Positions 25,475 through 34,193 of a stretch of 64,000 nucleotides of DNA are shown here, piece after piece. Location of the stretch: assembly GCA_033812795.1 (NCBI GenBank), contig JAPXSY010000004.1, positions 1 to 64,000 of the forward strand, in the 5' to 3' direction. Source of the DNA: JAPXSY01 sp033812795. GTDB lineage: Bacteria; Verrucomicrobiota; Kiritimatiellia; RFP12; UBA1067. The notes under the pieces are model-generated. The model saw only the letters and a list, made by a program, of their open reading frames with translations. It did no database searches and had not been told where the DNA came from. Within the stretch, counting starts at the first letter, position 1. The number at the start of each line of letters is the position of its first letter. The translations under genes and the position numbers were made by a program.

Positions 25475-26383
25475 TCAGGTCCGGTGTCCTGACGCGATCC
25501 ACGGGGGCGTATCGGGCAACAGCGCCTCGAACGCCTCGATTAGCCCCTGTTCGTACGGTCCGGCGTAGGTGCCGTCCAAAAAGCGGGCATACGATTCATC
25601 GCAGAACCGCTCCCACGCGCGTTCCTCGTCACCCGGATTGATCGGGTAAAAGAGTACGCCGGCCCGGCGGGCCGCAGCGAGGTCGCCCTGCGCATCGCCG
25701 ATCAACAAGACACGGCGCATATCGTATTTGTTGTCGGCGGCCAAGCGCAGATGCTGGTCTTTCGATCCCAGTTCTTGGCCTGCGATGAAATCCACGTAGC
25801 CGTCGATCGCGTGTTGACGCCACTCTTTGACCAGCGCCTCCTCTGGAGTTTGTGAAACCACGATGGCGTCACTGGATGCCCGGATCAGTTCCAGCGCTTT
25901 CACGGCCCAGCGGAATGGCGGCACCGGGCGCATATTGGCAGCGATTTCCGCGTTGATCGCCAAGCTCCACTCTAAGATGCGGCGCAGGGCAGGGTCGCCC
26001 GTACGGTCGACTTCCTGTTGCAGCGAGGGGTTGCCGAGCGGCAAACCGGAGTTGACATAGGCGCGCAGGGCCGTCGTCTCCGGCAGTGTCACCCCGCATT
26101 CGCTGATTCCCGGGTAGTCGGACAGCAGCTCAAAGACCCGCAACAGCGCGGGGAAGCGGTTGCTGCCGCGGGTTTTTGAGTGCAGGTTGACGAACTCCGC
26201 GCAGGCGCGGAGTTGCTCTTCGCAATCTTGCAGGTTCCAGAAGCGGATGATCAACGGATGGAAGTGATCGCACTGCTTGACCCGCATGGTGTCGAACACG
26301 CAGCCGTCGGAATCGATTCCGACAAGCGAATCGTGGCGGGCCATAAGCTGTTTGAGAGCATCAAGCGTGAAAATGCGTTGCAT
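25475..26383 (-). CDS. HAD-superfamily hydrolase
   Basis: The 302-residue protein shows all HAD motifs: motif I GIDSDGCVFD (nucleophile Asp24, acid/base Asp26), motif II VVSQTP, a Lys in GSKDQHL and motif IV LLIGDAQGDLAAARRAG. A large alpha-helical cap follows motif I (about residues 32-165), so it is a C1-capped enzyme of the phosphoglycolate phosphatase/beta-phosphoglucomutase type. It is a cytosolic phosphatase or phosphotransferase on a small phosphorylated metabolite, possibly a sugar phosphate; the substrate cannot be read from the sequence. It stands alone on the minus strand. Confidence 0.85.
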   Translation of the reverse strand: MQRIFTLDALKQLMARHDSLVGIDSDGCVFDTMRVKQCDHFHPLIIRFWNLQDCEEQLRACAEFVNLHSKTRGSNRFPALLRVFELLSDYPGISECGVTLPETTALRAYVNSGLPLGNPSLQQEVDRTGDPALRRILEWSLAINAEIAANMRPVPPFRWAVKALELIRASSDAIVVSQTPEEALVKEWRQHAIDGYVDFIAGQELGSKDQHLRLAADNKYDMRRVLLIGDAQGDLAAARRAGVLFYPINPGDEERAWERFCDESYARFLDGTYAGPYEQGLIEAFEALLPDTPPWIASGHRT

Positions 26384-26823
26384 GGTTTATGAGTGCATTA
26401 GTTCATTAGTGCATTAGTGCGTTAGTGCGTTAGTGCGTTAGTGCGTTAGTGCATTACAACCTCACAGCCTTACTCACGGTAGGGACGGTTCGCCGAGCCG
26501 TCCGCAGACCATAACTATTCATTATTCGTTATTCACTTGCTATCGCTCCCGATAGCGATTCCGATAATTCCTTGCCTATAAATTGACAGGATGACAGGAT
26601 TTTCAGGATTGAACAACATCATGTTAATCATGGATTTCTTCCCGCCGAAGCGAAGCTGTCGGAAATCATGTCCTAAACTTACTTCCAAGGTTTTTTCGCG
26701 GCAGAGCCGCGCGGCGGGCTAATTCCTGACTCAGCGCGTAGCACAGCAGGCTCGTCCCTTAATCGGAACCGAAATCGGGACCGGTGTCGAGCCCCCCGTC
26801 CACGTTTCCGTGTAAGGACAACG
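26384..26823. repeat. Intergenic repeat mosaic
   Basis: No gene is supported in these 440 bp. From left to right they hold GTTCATTAGT followed by six (GCATTAGT/GCGTTAGT) units at 26400-26455 (shared with 40490-40520), ACAACCTCACAGCC, a hairpin GGACGGTTC-gcc-GAgCCGTCC at 26483-26503 (family also at 43741), GCTATCGCTCCCGATAGCG (the ATCGCT/ATCGGG family), a GACAGGAT...TTCAGGATT motif near 26585-26615, and an imperfect CGCGGC-aga-GCCGCG hairpin near 26698-26712. No convincing terminator for the ATPase operon was found here. Confidence 0.7.
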
Positions 26824-27291
26824 TTAAACGTTGATCTGCAGCACGGCGATCAGGGAGAACACCATGGTGAAAATCGCCACGGTCTCGATGATGCCCAGCA
26901 CGCCGAAATAGTTTGTCAATCCCTGTCCGGTCTCGGCCTGCGCGTCACACGCGGCAGCGGCGGCACGGCCCTGGAACAGTGCCGAGACGCCGATGCCCAG
27001 TCCTGCGAAAACGCCGAGGAGCAACAGCGGCAGACCGGCGGCGGCTTTGCCGAACATGATGAACATCAGGATCATGCCGTACAGTGTCTGAGTGATCGGC
27101 GCACCGACCAGCCCGAGCAGGATAAAGGGGGCCGGCTTGTTCTGCGCATAGCACTTTTTCCATGCGCCCACGGCGGCGATAGCAGCGTAGCCGGTGCCGA
27201 AGGACGAGCCGATTGCGCTCAATCCCAGACAGACGACGGCTCCTGCCACGCCTATAGCCTGATTCATGTTTGCGACTGTTTCTGGATTCAT
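26824..27291 (-). CDS. atpK: V-type ATPase subunit K (rotor ring proteolipid)
   Basis: This 155-residue duplicated two-hairpin proteolipid has four transmembrane helices. Its single ring carboxylate is Glu136 in GIIETVAIF; the equivalent site of the first hairpin is Gln68. Thr67 and Gln68 (PITQTLYG), Tyr71, Gln107 (LFQGRA) and Glu136 correspond to Thr64, Gln65, Tyr68, Gln110 and Glu139, the Na+ ligands of Enterococcus hirae NtpK. The ring is therefore predicted to bind Na+ rather than only H+ (inference from known family residues). It is the last gene of the operon, 88 bp after subunit I, with a repeat-like spacer in between. Confidence 0.92.
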   Translation of the reverse strand: MNPETVANMNQAIGVAGAVVCLGLSAIGSSFGTGYAAIAAVGAWKKCYAQNKPAPFILLGLVGAPITQTLYGMILMFIMFGKAAAGLPLLLLGVFAGLGIGVSALFQGRAAAAACDAQAETGQGLTNYFGVLGIIETVAIFTMVFSLIAVLQINV

Positions 27292-27379
27292 TTTTTTCTC
27301 CGTTTGGTTTGAGGTTGTAAGGTTTTAAGACTGTGAGGGGGAAGGCTATAAGACCTGACAGCCTCATAGCCTTAACTCC
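27292..27379 (-). repeat. Operon spacer with GGCTGTGAGG/TTAAGG-type repeat
   Basis: Between the ATPase I and K genes the minus strand reads AAGGCTGTAAGG, AGTTAAGGCTATGAGGCTGT and similar short units. The same word family fills the B-D spacer at 29827-29887 and appears near 26455 and 37790. It leaves little room for anything but the K ribosome-binding site. Confidence 0.5.
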
Positions 27380-29215
27380 TTACAGCCTTTTGAACGGCTT
27401 GAAGGCATAGCCGGACCAGGTGATGCCTTTGTGGTTTGAGAACTCAAGGGTGTTGAGTCGGACAGCATGCACCAAGATGCTGAGACCCGCCATCGCGAGG
27501 TTTAGCACATGGCCGGCAAGCAGGATCAGGATCATCGGCACAATTTTTGCCCACAGCGGTAATCCCAGGTTGACCGCCATGCTATTGAAGTTTTGCGCGA
27601 CTTTGACCGAAGCCAGCCCCACGGCGAAAAGACGCACGTACGAGATGATGTCCCCGAGCGCACTCACGATATTGAGCGGCAACATGCCGAGTTGAATGCC
27701 GTCGGTTTTCAGTTCATTACGCTTTAGCGTGAAGAGGAAAATCAAGGCTAGGGAGATACAAAAGACCGGATAAATCACGCGCGGGGCGGGAAAGATTCCG
27801 ATGATCTGGCAGGTTATGCAGTACATGAACACGATCACACCGATCCAACCGACTTCCGCCAAGAACTTGGTGTCAGGGAAGAGGGCGGCGGCATTCCACG
27901 CGCGCGCCACAGAGAGGTGCACGACGCCTAAGGTGAAGCAGACCAGCATCGTGTTGTTGAGTCCGTTTTGCGGATCGCCGAGCCAAGCGCTGACCGGATT
28001 GGATAATATCGCAGGGGATGTTCCAAACCAAGTGTTGGACAAAAATCCCCAGACTATGGTGGCGCACGCGAAGACGAACATCAAAATAAATGGGGAACGC
28101 GGCGCTTCCGGCAATTTTTTCCTGGCCCACAAGGTCAAGGCCATAATAATGGCGCCATAACCGCCGTCGCCGACCAGCATGGCGAAGAAAATGCTGAAGA
28201 AACAGAAGAAGGGAACGCTGATATCCGCTTCGTTATAGGCTGGCGAGATGTCGAGCCCCTTGAAGAGCGCGAGCACAGGCCGGAAGAGTCGCGGCGGGCG
28301 CAACAGGGTGGGGGGGGTGTCGTCCGGTCCGGGGTCGCGCAACAGCAGCCCCCACATATGTTTTACCGCATGTTCGCGCAGGGTCTGCTCCTGCTCCGCA
28401 GGCATCCAGCCGGTGATCCACGCCACATGCCCCTGCGCTTCCATAGCCTCGGCTGCGGCCGCGAACTCGCAGGCTTCGTAAAGGCGTTTGATATCCTGCC
28501 GGACTTCAGCAAGTTTTGGTTTTGCGGATGCAAGCAATGCGCCGATGGCATCCGCACGCTCGGCAAGCGCGGCACGGCAAGCGAGCAGTTCGGAGAGCGG
28601 CACTTCCGGCAATGCGATTTCTTCGCATGTCTTCGGCCATTCTCCGTCGCCGATCATGACGCCGTAGGTTGAGGTGCGGTCAGCGCTTAGTATGTGAACC
28701 GAACACGTTTCGGATGACGCAGGGGCGGGCTGTCCGGAAAGGCAACTAAACAGGCGGACTTGAATACCCTGCGCGGCCAGTTGCTGCGGGAGCGTGACAT
28801 CAAATTCGCCGAAGTGCTGGTAGAGGTTGATCTTGGTGTCTAGGCGCGCCACCTCATTGACCAGCGTTTGCCGGGTGTCGGCCAGCGAATTGACGGTTTT
28901 GACGATATCTGCAGCATGACCTTCAATCTTTTCAGGGAGAGCGGTTTCCATGAGGTCCGCCAGCATTTTGCGGTTATCGCTTGCGGCGTAGTGTCCGCCG
29001 GTAACAGGCGTTACGGGCAAGCCTTTGGCGGCATTCTGGATATAGCGCAATGCCTGTCGGGCGGCCTCGAACGTATTGTGCGCCGCACGGAAATCGGCGG
29101 ATTCGGCGGACTTCAGCGTCACATGCATGCCGCCGAAATCGCGCAGACTTTCCAGTGCTTCATCGCGTTCCGCTGCCACGCAAAGCAGGGTCACATGTTT
29201 CATCGGCACGATCAA
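27380..29215 (-). CDS. atpI: V-type ATPase subunit I (membrane stator)
   Basis: The 611-residue protein has a cytosolic N-terminal half with coiled coil (about residues 1-310), then about eight membrane helices from about 330 to 590 (FFCFFSIFFAMLVGDGGYGA, IIVFMYCITCQIIG, SYVRLFAVGLASVKVAQNFN). The conserved Arg in the SYVRLFAVGLA helix faces the ring Glu and forms the ion half-channel. The best-placed start is the TTG at 29215, seven bases after GGAGG and overlapping the D stop codon (TTGA). The first ATG (29203) lies 19 bases from that site, too far for it. Confidence 0.92.
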   Translation of the reverse strand: MIVPMKHVTLLCVAAERDEALESLRDFGGMHVTLKSAESADFRAAHNTFEAARQALRYIQNAAKGLPVTPVTGGHYAASDNRKMLADLMETALPEKIEGHAADIVKTVNSLADTRQTLVNEVARLDTKINLYQHFGEFDVTLPQQLAAQGIQVRLFSCLSGQPAPASSETCSVHILSADRTSTYGVMIGDGEWPKTCEEIALPEVPLSELLACRAALAERADAIGALLASAKPKLAEVRQDIKRLYEACEFAAAAEAMEAQGHVAWITGWMPAEQEQTLREHAVKHMWGLLLRDPGPDDTPPTLLRPPRLFRPVLALFKGLDISPAYNEADISVPFFCFFSIFFAMLVGDGGYGAIIMALTLWARKKLPEAPRSPFILMFVFACATIVWGFLSNTWFGTSPAILSNPVSAWLGDPQNGLNNTMLVCFTLGVVHLSVARAWNAAALFPDTKFLAEVGWIGVIVFMYCITCQIIGIFPAPRVIYPVFCISLALIFLFTLKRNELKTDGIQLGMLPLNIVSALGDIISYVRLFAVGLASVKVAQNFNSMAVNLGLPLWAKIVPMILILLAGHVLNLAMAGLSILVHAVRLNTLEFSNHKGITWSGYAFKPFKRL

Positions 29216-29826
29216 GCCGCTTCCTCCTTGTCAGCTTTGGCGCTACGGCCTTTGGCGATCTTGCCGCGGGTTACGGATGCGGTCTGCTCATCGCCGATTG
29301 CGATCTTGATGATCCGGATGTTCTCTTTGCACTCCGGAATCTTGACTTTCTCGAAGAGGTTCACGCGCTGTGAGGTGGTGTTGAGTTCTTCCACGATCAG
29401 CTTGCGCTGTTCTTTGAGCACGGCGCGTTCGGCCTTCAACTCCCAAATTCCCTTAATCGCTTTGATCGCGTCATCATACCAGGCTGGCGTGGCAAACAAA
29501 TCCATTTCGCCAACCTTCACGTCAATGCCTTCATACACCGGTATCATGATTCCCGCGATGTTGCTGGCACCGGTGCGGATGCTCTGAAAGACCAGCAGCT
29601 CCCGCAACGGCGCGATGTCGGCGGCGAACAGCTTAATCCAGCCGGTAAGAGCCTTTTTGGCTGTGTCCTCGCGCTGCTCCACATCGGCGATGCGCGTGTC
29701 GACCGAGGCGATCTCCGCCTGCAACTGCTGCTTCTTGAGCTGCAGCATCGGCAGAAAACGCTGGAAGCGCTTGAGCGCGTCGTTCTGCGCCTTCAGTTCA
29801 GTCTTGGTGTATTTGATTTTGGCCAT
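29212..29826 (-). CDS. atpD: V-type ATPase subunit D (central shaft)
   Basis: The 204-residue product is mostly long helices, as expected for the shaft that turns inside the A3B3 head: N-terminal KIKYTKTELKAQNDALKRFQ and C-terminal FEKVKIPECKENIRIIKIAI. It ends with a basic/acidic tail (KGRSAKADKEEAA). Its stop overlaps the TTG start of subunit I by four bases. A 61-bp repeat-like spacer separates it from subunit B. Confidence 0.9.
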   Translation of the reverse strand: MAKIKYTKTELKAQNDALKRFQRFLPMLQLKKQQLQAEIASVDTRIADVEQREDTAKKALTGWIKLFAADIAPLRELLVFQSIRTGASNIAGIMIPVYEGIDVKVGEMDLFATPAWYDDAIKAIKGIWELKAERAVLKEQRKLIVEELNTTSQRVNLFEKVKIPECKENIRIIKIAIGDEQTASVTRGKIAKGRSAKADKEEAA

Positions 29827-29887
29827 ATGAGGAGGCTGTGAGGGGTTAAGGGGTTAAGGTTGTGAGGTGTTAAGGGGTTGAGGCTGT
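29827..29887 (-). repeat. Operon spacer with GGGTTAAGG heptamer-type repeat
   Basis: Between the ATPase B and D genes the minus strand carries AACACCTCACAACC and CCTTAACCCCTTAACCCC. In plus orientation this is GTGAGGGGTTAAGGGGTTAAGGTTGTGAGG, written here only as word types GTGAGG and GGTTAAG, each repeated two or three times. The family is also found at 27292-27379. Confidence 0.5.
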
Positions 29888-31183
29888 CTACTTCTCCGGC
29901 CAGAACTTGTCAGTGAGTTTGCTGGGTATGCCGATCTCGCCTTTGTTGAAGCAGTCGGCCAGGATCTTCCAGCCCAAGTCCAGCGCCTTTTCTAGCGGGA
30001 TGTTGACGGACAGGTCCATCATCTCTGTTTCAAAGCGCTCGCCGTATTTGAGCAGTTTGTTATCCCAGTCGCTCATGCGGAAGCCCATGGACTGCTTTTC
30101 TTGGGTCTCTTTGAACGAGGCATAGAGTTTGATCATGGCGTCCATGATCGTGCGGTGGTCTTCGCGCGTGTCTTTATTGACCTGCTGCTTGAGGCGGCTC
30201 AGCGAGCCGAAGGGCTCGATGCGTCCGTCACGCAGGTAGAACTGCCCCTCGGTGATGTAGCCGGTGTTGTCCGGCACCGGGTGGGTGACGTCGTCACCGG
30301 GCATGGTCGTGGCCGCGAGGATGGTGATGGAACCCGCGCCCTCGAAGTCGACCGCCTTCTCATACCGCGCGGCGAGTTGCGAGTAAAGATCGCCCGGGTA
30401 ACCGCGGTTGGAGGGGATCTGCTCCATGGTGATGGCGATCTCCTTGAGCGCATCGGCGAAGTTGGTCATGTCGGTCAGCAGCACCAGCACCTTTTTGCCC
30501 TGCAAGGCAAACTGCTCGGCTGCGGCCAGCGCGATGTCCGGCACCAGCGTACACTCGACGATCGGGTCGGCGGCGGTATGCACGAACATGACGGTGCGCG
30601 AGAGCGCGCCGCTCTCATCCAGCGTGTCGCGGAAGGCGAGGTAGTCATCGTGCTTGAGCCCCATGCCGCCGAGGATGATGATGTCGACCTCGGCTTGCAA
30701 GGCGATACGCGCGAGCAGGGCGTTGTAGGGTTCGCCGGCGCGGGCGAAGATCGGCAGCTTTTGCGATTCAACCAGCGAGTTGAAGACATCGATCATCGGG
30801 ATATTGGTGCGCACCATGTTACGCGGGATGATGCGCTTGGCCGGGTTGACCGAAGGTGTGCCGACATCGATCAGATTGTCGGTCAGCGCGGGGCCGCCGT
30901 CGCGCGGCACGGCGCTGCCGGTGAAGGCGCGGCCGAGCAGCGCATCCGAAAACGGGACGCGCATAGGCCTGCCCAGAAAGCGCACCTTGCCGTCGGTCGC
31001 GATACCGCGCGCCCCGGCGAAGACTTGCAGGGTGACGGTGTCGCCATCAAGCTTGATGACCTGCGCCAACGACGTGCCGCTCCGCGAGGAGACTTCGGCG
31101 AGTTCGCGGTATTTTACCCCCCGTGCGCGCAGCGTGATGACGCTACCCGACAGGTTGTCAATCATATGGTAAATTTTATGCAT
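29888..31183 (-). CDS. atpB: V-type ATPase subunit B (non-catalytic)
   Basis: The 431-residue product is the regulatory subunit of the A3B3 head. It aligns throughout with bacterial V/A-type B subunits: PSVNPAKRIIPRNMVRTNIP, GMGLKHDDYLAF, LLTDMTNFADALKEIAITME, PSNRGYPGDLYSQLA and SLSRLKQQVNKDTREDH. As expected for B it has no P-loop. Its start overlaps the end of subunit A by 8 bp. Binding of nucleotide at the A-B interface drives rotation of subunit D. Confidence 0.95.
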   Translation of the reverse strand: MHKIYHMIDNLSGSVITLRARGVKYRELAEVSSRSGTSLAQVIKLDGDTVTLQVFAGARGIATDGKVRFLGRPMRVPFSDALLGRAFTGSAVPRDGGPALTDNLIDVGTPSVNPAKRIIPRNMVRTNIPMIDVFNSLVESQKLPIFARAGEPYNALLARIALQAEVDIIILGGMGLKHDDYLAFRDTLDESGALSRTVMFVHTAADPIVECTLVPDIALAAAEQFALQGKKVLVLLTDMTNFADALKEIAITMEQIPSNRGYPGDLYSQLAARYEKAVDFEGAGSITILAATTMPGDDVTHPVPDNTGYITEGQFYLRDGRIEPFGSLSRLKQQVNKDTREDHRTIMDAMIKLYASFKETQEKQSMGFRMSDWDNKLLKYGERFETEMMDLSVNIPLEKALDLGWKILADCFNKGEIGIPSKLTDKFWPEK

Positions 31184-32927
31184 GCGTGACCTCCTTAAGC
31201 ATCTTGGCCAGCGCCTCCTTGCGGGTAATGTATTCCGGCGTGTTTTGAACGGTCATGTTCCAGTCGATGAAGCTCTGCGAAAGCTGCTGGAAAAACTTAC
31301 GGGCCGCAGCCTTGTCGTCAAAAGCGTATGAGGCGGTTATGGTCTGTTCCACCATGTCGAACATCTCGCGCTGGCGCTCCGCTGGCGAGGCGGCGTCGAT
31401 GTCGTTGAAAGCATTCTGTTGGAGGTACACGGCGTCGATGAACTCGCTTTTCAGATAGGTGATGAAGTCGGCGATGTTGGTGCCTTCTTCACCGACCACC
31501 TTCATCATCTGGGCTACTTCGTTGCCTTGGCGCAGGACTGCGCGCGCCTGCGCGACGCGATTTTTATCGATGATACTGTTGTATTGGCTCCAGCTCTCCA
31601 GCGGGTCGATGGCTGGAAAGCGGCGCGCGTCGGAGCGTGCGCGGGAGAGGCCGTGGAAAGCACCGACAACTTTGAGCGTGGCCTGCGTGACCGGCTCGTC
31701 GAAGTTGCCGCCTGCGGGCGAGACCGTGCCGCCGATGGTGACCGAGCCGGTTGAGCCGTCCTTGAGCCTCACCAGACCGGCGCGTTCGTAGAAGTTGGAA
31801 ATGAGCGATTCGAGATAGGCGGGGAAGGCTTCCTCGCCGGGGATCTCCTCCAGACGGCCCGAGAGTTCGCGTAGCGCCTGCGCCCAACGCGAGGTCGAAT
31901 CTGCCAGCAGCAACACGTTCAGCCCCATCTGGCGGTAATAGCTTGCGATGGTGACGGCGGTGTAGACCGAGGCCTCGCGCGCCGCCACCGGCATGGATGA
32001 GGTGTTGCAGATGATGACGGTGCGGTCCATCAGGCTTTTACCGGTGCGCGGGTCTTCCAGTTCGGGGAACTCGCGCAGGGTTTCCACCACCTCGCCCGCG
32101 CGTTCACCGCAAGCGGCGAACACCACGATGTCCACGTCGGCATAACGCGAGGTGAGCTGTTGCAGCACGGTCTTGCCGGCGCCGAAGGGGCCGGGGATAC
32201 AGTAGGTGCCGCCGAGCGCGACCGGGAAAAAGGTGTCGATCGAGCGCACACGGGTGGTCATGGTGTCCTTAGGCATCAGTCTTTCCGCGAAGCAGGTGAC
32301 CGGCAATTTGACCGGCCAGCGTTGCAGCATGGTGACGCTGTGGTCGTTGCCGCCTTCATCCGTGATGACGGCGATCTCGTCCTCGACTCTGTATTTACCG
32401 GCGTTTTTGACGCTTTTGACCGTGAAGACTCCCTGCATGGCGAAAGGCACCATGATGCGGTGCTTGAAAATACCTTCGGGCACGGTGCCCAGCGTCTCGC
32501 CCGCTGTCAGACGGTCGCCGGGTTTGGCGACCGGCGTGAAATCCCATTGTACGTCGCGGTCAATGGCGTTGAGGTAGGTGCCGCGCTGCAAGAAAAAGCC
32601 GCATTGCTCGGCGAGGCGGGGCAGGGGGTTCTGCAGACCGTCGTAAATCTGCGTGAGCAACCCCGGGGCCAACTCAGCGGAGAGCAAGTGGCCGGTGAAC
32701 GTCACCGCATCGCCGATACTCAGATCGCGCGTGTCCTCGAAGACCTGCATGTCCGCAACGCGACCGCGTATGCGTACGATCTCGCTCATCAGGCGCTGTT
32801 CCGTGCCGTCTTCTTGGCGCACTTGCGCGAACCCGACTTCGTTCTGCGCGACCGCACCGTCGAACGCGACAGTGATCATGTTTCCGTTGACACCTACGAC
32901 TTTACCTGTAGTTTCCATATGGCTCAC
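31176..32927 (-). CDS. atpA: V-type ATPase subunit A (catalytic)
   Basis: The 583-residue subunit carries the catalytic P-loop GPFGAGKT near residue 230, the bulge domain characteristic of A subunits (residues about 110-190, TAGETLGTVPEGIFKHRIMV), the catalytic Glu segment ACGERAGEV and LLADSTSRWAQALREL. The start (ATG at 32927) overlaps the stop of the DUF2764 gene by four bases. It hydrolyses or makes ATP in the membrane-bound complex. Its direction in the cell (ion pumping or ATP synthesis) cannot be decided from sequence. Confidence 0.96.
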   Translation of the reverse strand: MSHMETTGKVVGVNGNMITVAFDGAVAQNEVGFAQVRQEDGTEQRLMSEIVRIRGRVADMQVFEDTRDLSIGDAVTFTGHLLSAELAPGLLTQIYDGLQNPLPRLAEQCGFFLQRGTYLNAIDRDVQWDFTPVAKPGDRLTAGETLGTVPEGIFKHRIMVPFAMQGVFTVKSVKNAGKYRVEDEIAVITDEGGNDHSVTMLQRWPVKLPVTCFAERLMPKDTMTTRVRSIDTFFPVALGGTYCIPGPFGAGKTVLQQLTSRYADVDIVVFAACGERAGEVVETLREFPELEDPRTGKSLMDRTVIICNTSSMPVAAREASVYTAVTIASYYRQMGLNVLLLADSTSRWAQALRELSGRLEEIPGEEAFPAYLESLISNFYERAGLVRLKDGSTGSVTIGGTVSPAGGNFDEPVTQATLKVVGAFHGLSRARSDARRFPAIDPLESWSQYNSIIDKNRVAQARAVLRQGNEVAQMMKVVGEEGTNIADFITYLKSEFIDAVYLQQNAFNDIDAASPAERQREMFDMVEQTITASYAFDDKAAARKFFQQLSQSFIDWNMTVQNTPEYITRKEALAKMLKEVTHA

Positions 32928-33475
32928 GATTCGGTTTGCGGAATAGCCTCAGCGTTGTCCGCCGGCTTGATTTCCGCCAGTTGCTCGAAATGCTCCGTCC
33001 CGGCCTTGGTATCCCATTCCGCCTGCCGGGCTAGGATGCGGAGTTTTATTGCGTATGCGAAGACCGCGTTTTTGCACAGGGGGTCCGGCCCTTGCAACTC
33101 ATCCACGATTGTCCAGCATATCCGGTCAAGCGCCTTCTCGCGTTGCAGGGGATCGGAACTCTGAAAAGCTTCTTCCACCAGATTCTCGATCCAGACTTCG
33201 ACCCTGTGGCTGTAGCGCAGCCAAGGCTCTTCATCCGCACCAGAGCGCTGCGCGCGCTTATAGGCGACCGCATTACGCAAGATGGTCATGTGGTCCTGCC
33301 ATTTACGTGCGAAAGGATGATCCGGGGTCTCGCCTTTCAGCAGGCTTTCGACAACCTGCACATCTGCTGCGTCAAGCTGTTCGCGGCACATTCCAACGAA
33401 CCCAGTTTGTGTAATACCGGGTTCAGTGCCTAAATTCAGCATCGGCAGAGAAGAAAGAAGGTAAATCAGGCTCAT
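32924..33475 (-). CDS. DUF2764 protein of the V-type ATPase operon
   Basis: The 183-residue product belongs to the DUF2764 family, which occupies this same slot between E and A in chlamydial and Bacteroides V-ATPase operons. It is largely helical: MSLIYLLSSLPMLNLGTEP, DHMTILRNAVAYKRAQRSG and KNAVFAYAIKLRILARQAEW. Its position and helical content suggest it takes the place of the missing C/F-type connector subunits, but that is inference. It overlaps both neighbours by four bases (ATGA), which indicates tight translational coupling. Confidence 0.85.
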   Translation of the reverse strand: MSLIYLLSSLPMLNLGTEPGITQTGFVGMCREQLDAADVQVVESLLKGETPDHPFARKWQDHMTILRNAVAYKRAQRSGADEEPWLRYSHRVEVWIENLVEEAFQSSDPLQREKALDRICWTIVDELQGPDPLCKNAVFAYAIKLRILARQAEWDTKAGTEHFEQLAEIKPADNAEAIPQTES

Positions 33476-34059
33476 GGCTTCATCAATGCCGCCAAGCGCG
33501 GGCGGAGGCGCTTGGCGAGGGCGTCAGCTACCGCGTCGCCGGTAAACGAGTGTTCGATGCGTCCTTCTGATAAGCGCACGCGGAATCCGCTGGTAGCGGT
33601 TTTGTCGGTTAATATCTCCAGCCCGTTTTTCGCCTCGGCGGCAAGCTTGGCGCGCAGGGTTTCGGCCAGTTTCTCGCCCGCGGCCAGTTCTACCGGCTCT
33701 TCCCCGTTCAAATAATTCTTAACAGCGGCTTGGGCCAACTCCGTTACGACCGGCTCTTGCGCCAGTGCCTGATTGACTTCGGTGAGCAACAGGTTGGTGA
33801 ATAGCGCGGTGACCGTTTTTTCGACCTGTATAACCGTGTCGCGAGCGACTTGGCGCAGCGTTTCCTCGGCGCGCTGTGTGAACGCCTCAGCCTCCTGCCG
33901 CGCTTGCTCGGAAAGCTTATCCGCTTTCTCTTGCGCGGATTTCAAAAGCTCGTCGGCCTTTTTTTGGGCATCTGCGATGATTTTGTCGGCTTCTTCGCGG
34001 GCCTTCTCAATGCCGTCGCGCTGGATTTTCTCTAAAATGGGCTGTAACTCTTGTGTCAT
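33472..34059 (-). CDS. atpE: V-type ATPase subunit E (peripheral stalk)
   Basis: The 195-residue protein has a long charged N-terminal coiled coil (about residues 1-85, KAREEADKIIADAQKKADEL) and a compact C-terminal domain that binds the top of the head (SGFRVRLSEGRIEHSFTGDA). It is the first gene of the operon E-DUF2764-A-B-D-I-K. No genes for subunits C, F, G or H are present in the operon. A sigma-70-like promoter lies at 34134-34163. Confidence 0.9.
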   Translation of the reverse strand: MTQELQPILEKIQRDGIEKAREEADKIIADAQKKADELLKSAQEKADKLSEQARQEAEAFTQRAEETLRQVARDTVIQVEKTVTALFTNLLLTEVNQALAQEPVVTELAQAAVKNYLNGEEPVELAAGEKLAETLRAKLAAEAKNGLEILTDKTATSGFRVRLSEGRIEHSFTGDAVADALAKRLRPRLAALMKP

Positions 34060-34133
34060 GTCATCACCTTAAAGCTGCCTGGAATGGAATTGGATCGCTT
34101 GCAAACACCCCCATCGCAGGCGAATATCCCCAC

Positions 34134-34163
34134 ATTATTAAAAAGTAGTGGTAAGGCGGTCAA
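34134..34163 (-). promoter_or_regulatory. Promoter of the V-ATPase operon
   Basis: On the minus strand TTGACC (34158-34163) and AATAAT (34134-34139) are 18 bp apart, about 75 bp upstream of the subunit E start. It is the only good consensus pair in the 134-bp gap after the MarR-family gene. Confidence 0.6.
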
Positions 34164-34193
34164 GTACGAATCGATTTTTTTTTACGCAGTTGT

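Noticed and set aside
26690..26715. Terminator of the V-ATPase operon at the CGCGGC-aga-GCCGCG hairpin
   Set aside because: On the operon's strand the hairpin is followed by A, not U; the T-run lies on the wrong side.
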